Under the pieces are notes generated by a model. The model was not told the DNA's origin, searched no databases, and saw only the letters and a program-made list of their open reading frames with translations. From assembly GCA_003552605.1 (NCBI GenBank), contig PUNN01000450.1, positions 1 through 14,072 on the forward strand: DNA of 14,072 bases, in the 5' to 3' direction. The stretch comes from Phycisphaeraceae bacterium. GTDB lineage: Bacteria; Planctomycetota; Phycisphaerae; Phycisphaerales; Phycisphaeraceae. Below are positions 1 through 6,546 of the stretch, in pieces. Position numbers and translations under genes: made by a program. Position 1 is the first letter of the stretch; each line of letters starts with the position of its first letter.

Positions 1-2
1 AG

Positions 3-899
3 GTCGCCGCGAGCATCCCGCCGCAGAAATGGCTCATCGAGCGAATCGCCGGGGACCGGGCGGATGTGTTCATCGTGCTGCCGCCCGGCGCCAGCCCGCA
101 CGCACACGCCCCGACCGACCGCGATGCCACGCGGGTGATCCAGTCGCGGGTGTATTTCAGCATCGGCGTCGAGTTCGAGGAAAAGGGCCGCTGGTTCCGG
201 GCCGTCGAACAGGCGGCTTCCGATGGGCGGCTGAGCATCGTCAACACGCAGATGGGCATCCCCCTGCGGCGGATGGAAGAGCACGTCCACGGCGACTATG
301 TGGATGATCAGCACGACCAAGGTCACGACCATGGCGACCACGGACATGAGCACGGCGATCGTGACCATGACCATGGCCACGATGATGACCATCACCACCA
401 CCATCACCACGATGGCGATGATCCGCACATCTGGACCAACCCGCGGCTGTTGCAGCTTCAGGCGCGGACGATCGCGGCGGCACTGGCCGCGGTGGACCCC
501 GAACACCGCCGCATCTACGAACGGAACCTGCGCAGCACACTCGATGAGCTGACCGAGCTCGAGCGCGAGATTCGCGCCAAGCTCGAGCCGCATCGCGGCG
601 GCGCCATGCTGGTCTACCACCCGGCATGGGGCTATTTCACTGAGGCGTTCGGCCTGCGCCAGGTGCCGGTGGAGATCTCAGGGCGCCAGCCCACGGATGC
701 GGAATTGACCACGCTGCTGCGGGCCGCTCGCGAGGAGGGTACGCGGACGGTATTCGTTCAGCCACAGATCAGCAGCGCCGCCGCGCAGGCCGTGGCCGAT
801 CAGATCGATGGGCAGGTCGTGCGGATTGACCCGCTGGCCGAAGATGTGGCCGCCAACCTGCGACAGGTGGCGCGCCGACTTGCAGAATCGTTTGAATGA
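3..899 (+). CDS. znuA: Zinc/manganese ABC transporter substrate-binding protein, 5'-truncated
   Basis: Extracytoplasmic metal-binding component of a ZnuACB/TroABC-type importer (SBP family A-I, TroA fold). The frame is open from the first full codon at base 3 and reads SIPPQKWLIERIAGDRADV, a typical near-N-terminal segment, so the signal peptide and true start lie left of the window. The GTG at 66 is internal. All four expected metal ligands are visible: His in GASPH (codon 99-101), His in DPHIW after the loop, His in YHPAWGYF, and Asp in the terminal IDPLAED segment. Between the first two lies a His/Asp loop (282-410) of the kind that collects Zn in ZnuA proteins. The end is a normal family C-terminus. 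The ATPase gene follows after 80 nt. The His loop favours zinc, but manganese cannot be excluded from sequence alone. Confidence 0.93.
   Translation, partial: VAASIPPQKWLIERIAGDRADVFIVLPPGASPHAHAPTDRDATRVIQSRVYFSIGVEFEEKGRWFRAVEQAASDGRLSIVNTQMGIPLRRMEEHVHGDYVDDQHDQGHDHGDHGHEHGDRDHDHGHDDDHHHHHHHDGDDPHIWTNPRLLQLQARTIAAALAAVDPEHRRIYERNLRSTLDELTELEREIRAKLEPHRGGAMLVYHPAWGYFTEAFGLRQVPVEISGRQPTDAELTTLLRAAREEGTRTVFVQPQISSAAAQAVADQIDGQVVRIDPLAEDVAANLRQVARRLAESFE
282..410 (+). other. His/Asp-rich metal-binding loop of the substrate-binding protein
   Basis: This stretch encodes about 43 residues of which 18 are His, mixed with Asp, Gly and Glu and ending in seven consecutive His. At DNA level it is a low-complexity run of cac/cat/gac/gat codons. 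It sits between the first and second metal ligands, where ZnuA-type proteins carry a flexible charged loop thought to sequester or hand over Zn(II). Confidence 0.9.
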
Positions 900-979
900 C
901 CACGCAGCATCGCCATCGCCTGATGCGTGCCCCCCAAAGCCTTGCATAGAGCGCCCACCCGCATGGGCCCGGAGCCGGC

Positions 980-1849
980 ATGACTTCCACCGCGACCGCG
1001 AGCAACCCGATCGCCGAGATCACAAACGTGACCTTCGGCTATCCCCCCGCCGGTGCCGAGCGGCCCGTGCTCGAAGATGTCAGCCTGAGCATTGAGCCGT
1101 GCGACTTCCTCGGGGTCATCGGCCCCAACGCCGGCGGCAAGACCACGCTGCTGAAGCTGATCCTCGGCTTCCTTCGCCCGCAGAAGGGGACGGTGCGCAT
1201 CTTCAACCAATTACCCTCGCGGATGCGCCACCGCATCGGCTACGTGCCGCAGCATGCCACCGTGGATGCCTCGGTGCCGGCGGATGTGCTCGATATCGTA
1301 TTGACCGGCCGGCTCAAGGGTTCAAGCTGGGGGCCGTGGTTCGGCCGCGGCGAGATCGATGCGGCCATGGCGGCACTCGAGCAGGTCGGCATCGCGGAAT
1401 TGGCGCGGCGGCCGCTGGGCACCCTCTCCGGCGGGCAGCGCCAGCGTGTGCTGATCGCACGCGCACTGGTGGCGCGGCCGCACCTGCTGCTGCTCGATGA
1501 GCCGACCGCGAACGTCGATGCCCATGTCGAGGCCGGCCTCACCGACCTGCTGCATCAACTCAACCGCGAGCTTGCCATCGTCATGGTCAGCCACGATGTC
1601 TCGTTCGTCTCAGCACACCTCAAGCGGGTTGCCTGCCTCAACCGCCGAATCAGCGTCCACGCAGCCGATGAGATCAGCTCCGACATCATCGCGCGCATGT
1701 ACGGTGGTGATGTGCGCCATGTTCATCACGCCCATGAGTGTGCATTGACCGACCCCGGCTGCAAGGAGGGCTGCGAGCCGACGCATGCACAGGCATCAAG
1801 CGGTACCACCACGTCGGCCGCTGCCGACCCTACTGACCCTCAACGCTGA
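980..1849 (+). CDS. znuC: Zinc/manganese ABC transporter ATP-binding protein with His/Cys C-terminal tail
   Basis: Cytoplasmic ATPase that powers the metal importer. The 289 aa product shows every ABC motif in order: Walker A GPNAGGKTT (residues 48-56), Q-loop Gln in YVPQH (91), signature LSGGQ (149-153), Walker B LLLLDEP (169-175) with catalytic Glu174, and H-loop His205 in VSHD. The start is the ATG at 980, with GGAG (971-974) five nt upstream. The family core ends near residue 243. A tail of about 46 residues follows with His247, 249, 250 and 252, Cys254, 261 and 265, and His269, then a Thr/Ala/Pro-rich end. Most ZnuC/MntB homologues are shorter, so this tail may bind metal (inference). 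The permease gene begins 18 nt downstream. Confidence 0.95.
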   Translation: MTSTATASNPIAEITNVTFGYPPAGAERPVLEDVSLSIEPCDFLGVIGPNAGGKTTLLKLILGFLRPQKGTVRIFNQLPSRMRHRIGYVPQHATVDASVPADVLDIVLTGRLKGSSWGPWFGRGEIDAAMAALEQVGIAELARRPLGTLSGGQRQRVLIARALVARPHLLLLDEPTANVDAHVEAGLTDLLHQLNRELAIVMVSHDVSFVSAHLKRVACLNRRISVHAADEISSDIIARMYGGDVRHVHHAHECALTDPGCKEGCEPTHAQASSGTTTSAAADPTDPQR

Positions 1850-1867
1850 CCGACCGGATACTCACTC

Positions 1868-2806
1868 ATGGCGTTCTTCGAGGCAATGATTCACCACAAC
1901 CCGCTGCTGCTGCACGGGTTGATCGCCGGGCTGCTGGCAAGCATCTGCTGCGGCATCATCGGCCCGTACGTGATCACCCGACGGGTGGTGATGGCCAGCG
2001 GGGCGATCTCCCACATGGCCATCGGCGGTGTGGGCGCGGGCATCTACCTTGCCTACATGTGGGTGGACCCGACGTTCCGCCTGCGCGTGGAAGAGCTCAC
2101 CGGCGGCCTGCTCCCGGCGCCCACGGGTGACCAACTCGGCGGCGCGCCGGGCCGCGAGCAGGTCGACCAGGCAGCCCTGTTCGGCGCCATGGCCGCGGCG
2201 GTGATCGGCGCGCTGCTGATCGGCCTGATCCATCAGCGCGTGCGCGAGCGGATGGACACGCTGCTCGGTGCCATCTGGGCGGTGGGCATGGCCATCGGCC
2301 TGGTGCTGCTGAAGCTCACCCCCGGCTACCAGGCGGAAGTGACGGCCTATCTGTTCGGCAACATCTCGTTTGTACCGCTGAGTGAACTGGTTGTCCTCGG
2401 CGTGCTCGCCGCATTCGTGCTTGCAACGGTGCTTGTCTTCCACAAGCGCTTCATGGCCATCTGCCTCGATGAGCAGCAGGCGGAAATGCAGGGCATCAGC
2501 GCCCTTTGGACCAACCTCGTGCTGCTGGTGCTCGTGGCACTGACGGTGATGACCGTGATGCGTGTGGTCGGCCTGGTGCTCGTGCTGGCGCTGCTGGCGC
2601 TGCCGGCGGCCACGGCGGGCCATCATGCCACCCGACTCGTCCACATGATGTGGATCAGCGTGATCCTGTGCATGCTGCTGACCACCGTTCCCCGCATCCT
2701 CGTCTACGACACTCCCATCAGTCCGGAACCGGCCATCGTCCTCGCCGCCGGCGGCCTTTACCTCACCTCCGTGGTCATCCGCAGGGCCGTGCTGGCACTG
2801 CGCTGA
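1868..2806 (+). CDS. znuB: Zinc/manganese ABC transporter permease (ABC-3 family)
   Basis: Inner-membrane channel subunit of the importer, 312 aa with about eight hydrophobic helices (approximately 13-34, 45-64, 102-121, 132-151, 172-191, 213-250 as two, 258-274, 287-306). Family hallmarks are the MASGAISHMAIGG stretch after the first helix, AYLFGNI near 160-166, and GLVLVLALLALPAATA at 235-250. The ATG at 1868 is the natural start, 18 nt after the ATPase stop; no strong Shine-Dalgarno is visible, so coupling to the upstream gene is likely. An extra loop of about 35 residues (66-100) separates helices 2 and 3, which are normally close together. It is the last gene of the + strand block and faces a convergent gene 118 nt away. 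Confidence 0.94.
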   Translation: MAFFEAMIHHNPLLLHGLIAGLLASICCGIIGPYVITRRVVMASGAISHMAIGGVGAGIYLAYMWVDPTFRLRVEELTGGLLPAPTGDQLGGAPGREQVDQAALFGAMAAAVIGALLIGLIHQRVRERMDTLLGAIWAVGMAIGLVLLKLTPGYQAEVTAYLFGNISFVPLSELVVLGVLAAFVLATVLVFHKRFMAICLDEQQAEMQGISALWTNLVLLVLVALTVMTVMRVVGLVLVLALLALPAATAGHHATRLVHMMWISVILCMLLTTVPRILVYDTPISPEPAIVLAAGGLYLTSVVIRRAVLALR

Positions 2807-2900
2807 TCGCCACCGATGTCACCGACACCCCCGACGCTGATGATAAAGACCGCAGCGCGCACGCCATCGCCCATCCATTGCCACTGCCTCCACATTGATC

Positions 2901-2923
2901 CGCGGCGTTGCCCGATCGCCGCG
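2901..2923. terminator. Possible bidirectional hairpin between convergent genes
   Basis: A perfect 7-bp inverted repeat, CGCGGCG (2901-2907) and CGCCGCG (2917-2923), encloses a 9-nt loop. It abuts the stop of the - strand gene at 2925 and lies in the 118-nt gap after the permease stop, the right place for a shared terminator. No T-tract follows on either strand, so this is not a canonical intrinsic terminator. Confidence 0.35.
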
Positions 2924-2924
2924 T

Positions 2925-3734
2925 TCACGCAATCCTGAGCAGCCATTTCAGAACGAAGACGAACGGAATGACCACGATCAGGTAGGCCACGATCCAGGGT
3001 GGAAGCATCAGCACCGGAATGCCCGGGACAATACCGAACAGCTTCAGCGGCCGCATGCGCAGCTCGGTGACCAGCTCATCATCATGGAACACCAGCGGGT
3101 CGGCATATGTGCGCTGCCCGACCGAGATCGGATGTTCAAGCCGCTCACCGCGGAAGTCGAGCTCGATGGTGGCCTGTTCGATCGGCTCGAGCGCGCTGAG
3201 TGTCCACGTGGCCAAACCGTAGGGTGGCTGCTCGTCCGGCCGCGGATCGATCGGCTGAATCCACCGGTCGCTGTTCAGCCCTTCGACCGGCAGGGCGTGC
3301 ATCGCATCACCGGCCGCGGAAATGGGCACGTACGCTGCAAGTTCGACCTGCTCATCAACCTGCGGCGGATGATATTCGAGCCGGAAAAAGCCCCACGTGG
3401 CCAGCATTGCGATCGGCACGATCGCCACAAGCAATGGCTTGCCCTCGGCGGTGATGTTGTGCATGCTGACCATGTTGCGCACGCTCCGGTACCGCCTGAC
3501 AGCATTTTTGTCACGCTGCTTCCGGGCCTCACGGATCAGCTCGCGCAGGCGCCGGCGGTCGGCGGCGACCTGCTTCAAGAGCGGCTGGTTCGTCGTGAGC
3601 GGCCGCGCCAGCACGAGGATCGCCGCGGTGCCGATCGACACAGTCAACAGCACCACATCCGACGGAAAGGCCAGCAGCCATCCGAGAAGCGTATCAAACA
3701 CGGTCAGACAGAGCTGATTCCACCACTCAAGCAT
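2925..3734 (-). CDS. EMC3/TMCO1 (DUF106)-like Oxa1-superfamily membrane protein
   Basis: Predicted integral membrane protein, 269 aa. In order: amphipathic N-terminus; TM1 at about 26-44; a basic helical, coiled-coil-like region at about 48-92 rich in Arg/Lys/Glu; TM2 at about 97-116 (LLVAIVPIAMLATWGFF); a soluble, beta-rich domain of about 120 residues; and TM3 at about 238-263. TM1, long charged coiled coil, then TM2 with a Pro-containing start is the layout of DUF106/EMC3/TMCO1 proteins, Oxa1-superfamily relatives of YidC that insert membrane proteins. Assignment is by eye. The start is the ATG at 3734, because GGAGG sits six nt upstream; an in-frame ATG at 3833 would run deep into the preceding gene. 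It overlaps the dikinase stop by 8 nt, so translation is probably coupled. It is the last gene of the five-gene block. Confidence 0.75.
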   Translation of the reverse strand: MLEWWNQLCLTVFDTLLGWLLAFPSDVVLLTVSIGTAAILVLARPLTTNQPLLKQVAADRRRLRELIREARKQRDKNAVRRYRSVRNMVSMHNITAEGKPLLVAIVPIAMLATWGFFRLEYHPPQVDEQVELAAYVPISAAGDAMHALPVEGLNSDRWIQPIDPRPDEQPPYGLATWTLSALEPIEQATIELDFRGERLEHPISVGQRTYADPLVFHDDELVTELRMRPLKLFGIVPGIPVLMLPPWIVAYLIVVIPFVFVLKWLLRIA

Positions 3735-6543
3735 GGATTGCCTCCGGGGTTCGTTGCGGCGTCTCGCCGGATTCAGCGCGGTTGATGATCGAGATGCGGC
3801 CGGTGTTGCCATCCACGCGGACGGTGTCGCCATCGTTCAGGCGGCGTGTGGCATCGCTGCACACGACGGCGGGGATGCCGAAATCGCGCGCGACAATCGC
3901 GCCGTGCGACAGCATCCCGCCGCGCTCGACGATGAGGCCCGCGGCGTGGAGGAACAGCGGCGTCCAGCCGGGGTCCGTCGATGGACAGACAAGCACGTAG
4001 TCCTCGCCAAGCTCATCGGCGGTGGATGGATCAAACACGATTCGGGCCGTGCCCGTGCCTACACCCGAGGCCACGGCGGTGCCGGTCAACTCATCACCGC
4101 CTTCCACCGCGGTGGCCACGCCGAGTGCATCAAGCTCCTTCGAGTCGATCAGGTCCGGCATCTCGAGGCGCTGCGCTGCGGCGTGATCGAGCTTGCGCGC
4201 GGCGATGGTTTCCATCAGCACTTCGCGATCCTGCACGAAGCGCGGCAATTCCTCCTGTGTGAGAAAGTACACATCGCCACCGATTCCGAAATGCTGACCG
4301 ATCGCCTCGATCACATCGCGCAGCACCTCGTAGCCCATCATCAGGTAATGCTTGCCGGCTTCGCGGTAGGGCAGCAAGGCCTGCGCCCTCGCAAGCAGTG
4401 GAGCGATGCGGCCATGCAGGCTGCCGGCGCCATGACGGGCGAGCACTTCGGGAAGTTGTGCTTCCGCCTCGCAGCGCTGTTCGACATTCGACTCGTGCAT
4501 CGCCTCGGGATCATGCCCCGTCCCGGCGCGCAAGCGCTCGATCGTGCGTTCGATGTAGGTGGCATCCTCGCGCCATCGGGGCGTGCTCAGCTCCATCTCA
4601 CCGATGGCGCGGTGGCCGAAACGGTTCATGAACTTATCCAGCGATTCGCGCCCATGGGCGATGCGGTCGAGCAGGGCATCCTGCTCGAACGTGGTGTCGC
4701 CTTCGAGGCCGCGGGTGAGCCTGCCGAGCCAGTCGGCGGCTTCTTGCTCGCCCATGATCAGGTTCATCAGGTTCGACAGCTCATCGAAGGCGAGGCCGCC
4801 GAAAAAGCCCGGCCGCAGTGACTCGGGCGCAAACTCATCAAGCACCCGGCGCCGCCGCGCCTCAAGCTCCTCGAACAACTGATCGTCACCAAGCTCATCA
4901 AGGCGCATTTTGCGCTTCTGCTGCACCCATTCGACAAACGGAGGCAGCACTTCGTTCTCGAAGCGATCGCGCGCGTTGTCCGCACCCTGCCGCATTCGAC
5001 GGCGCACGCGGAATATCGACGCGAGGTTGGCCGGCAACTGCACGAGGAAGCGATTGTCAGCGCGATTGGGATCGAACTTCTGCGGTGCCCGGTCGAGCAC
5101 GCTGCGGTCGGCCTTGATCGCATCAAGGTCATAGCGCAACGGCATGCCGTCGAAGAACATCTCGGGCAACCGCTCGGGGTCGGCGTAGATACGGCCGGCG
5201 ATCAGCTCGAGGAAGCCTTCTTCACGTGCTTGCGGCGATGGACGGTAACCGAGCCCCTGGTACAGCCGGCCGAAGCCGCCATCGGCGGTCATGAAGCGCC
5301 GGGTGAGGTCCCATGTCAGCGGTGTGGGATGGCGCAGCGTCTCACCGAGGTTGTGCGCAACCCAGATGCGATGCTTGTCGCCGGCGATCCCGGCAAGGCG
5401 CTGCTTTTCGCGCTCCCGCAGCACCTCGACATGCCGGGCGACATCGAGGCCGCGGATGGCACGGGCCTGGAGCAGGGCGAAACCGCCATCGGCAAAACCC
5501 CACTCGATATCCACGGGATGGTCGAAATGGTCCTCGACCTTGCGCGCGAGTATGTGCAGTTCTTGAAGCTGAGCCTGATCGAGGCTCGGCTCATCGGGAT
5601 CGCGCTCAATGCGCTCGCCGAGCGCCGCCACCGCATGTGATTTGTGCCCGATATACGCCTCAACATCGGCCGGGTCCTCGCGATGCACCATGAAACGATC
5701 GGGCGTGACATCACCTGAAACCACCGCCTCGCCGAGGCCGTAAAGCGACTCGATCACCATCCGCTCGCTGTGCGGGGCATTGGGATCGCGCGTGAAGATG
5801 ATTCCCGAAACCTCTGAGGGGAACATCGCCTGCACGTTGACCGCCGTGCCATTGAGGTTGTGGATGCCATGTCGCTGGCGGTAGGCGATGGCCCGCGGGT
5901 TCAGCCACGACTCGAACACCGCGTTGACACAAGCCACGAGAATGTCCCACGGATCATCCGGGAACGAGTGCCCCGTGAGTTGACGATAGCGGCTGAGCTG
6001 GTCCTCGGCGGCCGTCCTGTCGGCCTCGGCCTCGGCCACCGGTTCAAGCTTTCGCGCATCAGCATCGTCGAGCCGGTCCACGATGCGGGCATAGCTGTGA
6101 ACGAACTGCATCAGCAGATGCCAGAAACGCGCCGTATCGCCCACCTGCTCGGCGAGGCCACGGTGCAACCCGCAGTTCAGCAGCGTGTCCATCATGCCCG
6201 GCATGCTCGCCGCCGCGCCGCTTCGCACCGACACCAGCAGCGGACGCTGCCCCTGGCCGAACCGCCGGCCAGTGCGGGACTCGAGCGCTTCGAGTTGCTC
6301 GCGCAGTTGCGCTTCCAGACCCTCCGGCCACTTCCGGTCGAGTTCGAAATAGCGGGCACACGCCTGCGTGGTGATGGTGAAGCCGGGCGGCACGGTCAGG
6401 CCCGCGGCGGTCATGTCGCGGAGGCTGGCGCCCTTGCCACCGAACAGGGCCCGCTCATCGGCCCGGCCATTGCCTGCCGCATCCTCGGCGGCGGCTGCGG
6501 CCGGTTCATCAAACGCGTAAATCCAACGGGTCAAGTCAGCCAT
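3727..6543 (-). CDS. PEP-utiliser-family dikinase: PPDK-like N-terminus joined to rifampin-phosphotransferase-like remainder
   Basis: Predicted cytoplasmic ATP-dependent phosphotransferase of 938 aa. Residues 1-240 read as pyruvate phosphate dikinase: FGGKGASL (34-41), VPPGFTITT (51-59), SVRSGA...SMPGMMDT (105-120), NPRAIAYRQ and GTAVNVQAM. From about 241 it reads as PpsA/rifampin phosphotransferase: FPSEVSGIIFTRDP, GLGEAVVSG, VTPDR, HPVDIEW and LLQAR (358-361, end of the ATP-grasp). A helical domain follows (about 390-815; GHRAIGEMEL, PRWRED, REAGKHYLMMGY), then a swivelling domain with phospho-carrier His880 in GGMLSHGAIVA. There is no C-terminal PEP/pyruvate TIM barrel, so it is not a true PPDK or PEP synthase; the acceptor is unknown. 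ATG 6543 was chosen; an adjacent TTG at 6546 is possible, with GGGAG at 6554-6558 serving either. It begins 3 nt after the propeller gene stop. Confidence 0.88.
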   Translation of the reverse strand: MADLTRWIYAFDEPAAAAAEDAAGNGRADERALFGGKGASLRDMTAAGLTVPPGFTITTQACARYFELDRKWPEGLEAQLREQLEALESRTGRRFGQGQRPLLVSVRSGAAASMPGMMDTLLNCGLHRGLAEQVGDTARFWHLLMQFVHSYARIVDRLDDADARKLEPVAEAEADRTAAEDQLSRYRQLTGHSFPDDPWDILVACVNAVFESWLNPRAIAYRQRHGIHNLNGTAVNVQAMFPSEVSGIIFTRDPNAPHSERMVIESLYGLGEAVVSGDVTPDRFMVHREDPADVEAYIGHKSHAVAALGERIERDPDEPSLDQAQLQELHILARKVEDHFDHPVDIEWGFADGGFALLQARAIRGLDVARHVEVLREREKQRLAGIAGDKHRIWVAHNLGETLRHPTPLTWDLTRRFMTADGGFGRLYQGLGYRPSPQAREEGFLELIAGRIYADPERLPEMFFDGMPLRYDLDAIKADRSVLDRAPQKFDPNRADNRFLVQLPANLASIFRVRRRMRQGADNARDRFENEVLPPFVEWVQQKRKMRLDELGDDQLFEELEARRRRVLDEFAPESLRPGFFGGLAFDELSNLMNLIMGEQEAADWLGRLTRGLEGDTTFEQDALLDRIAHGRESLDKFMNRFGHRAIGEMELSTPRWREDATYIERTIERLRAGTGHDPEAMHESNVEQRCEAEAQLPEVLARHGAGSLHGRIAPLLARAQALLPYREAGKHYLMMGYEVLRDVIEAIGQHFGIGGDVYFLTQEELPRFVQDREVLMETIAARKLDHAAAQRLEMPDLIDSKELDALGVATAVEGGDELTGTAVASGVGTGTARIVFDPSTADELGEDYVLVCPSTDPGWTPLFLHAAGLIVERGGMLSHGAIVARDFGIPAVVCSDATRRLNDGDTVRVDGNTGRISIINRAESGETPQRTPEAIHA

Positions 6544-6546
6544 CAA

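Noticed and set aside
66..68. GTG as start of the substrate-binding protein
   Set aside because: The frame continues upstream with conserved family sequence (SIPPQKW), so the gene is truncated by the window edge.
282..410. Tandem repeat or CRISPR-like array
   Set aside because: The repetition is simple His/Asp codon bias inside a well-supported coding frame, with no regular repeat-spacer unit.
1862..2644. 260-codon His/Gln-rich open frame on the - strand
   Set aside because: It is antisense to the permease; its His/Gln bias is what reverse-complemented Leu/Val/Ala codons give.
2895..3785. 296-codon open frame on the + strand
   Set aside because: It is antisense to the EMC3-like gene, whose helices, coiled coil and strong ribosome-binding site are much better supported.
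3831..3833. Upstream ATG for the EMC3-like protein
   Set aside because: It would overlap the dikinase by over 100 nt and add an untypical N-terminus, whereas the ATG at 3734 has GGAGG at ideal spacing.
3733..4821. 362-codon open frame on the + strand
   Set aside because: It is antisense to the dikinase, shows no recognisable family, and is a GC-driven shadow frame.
3727..6543. True pyruvate phosphate dikinase or PEP synthase
   Set aside because: The C-terminal PEP/pyruvate TIM barrel is missing; the protein ends just after the swivelling His domain, as in rifampin phosphotransferase.
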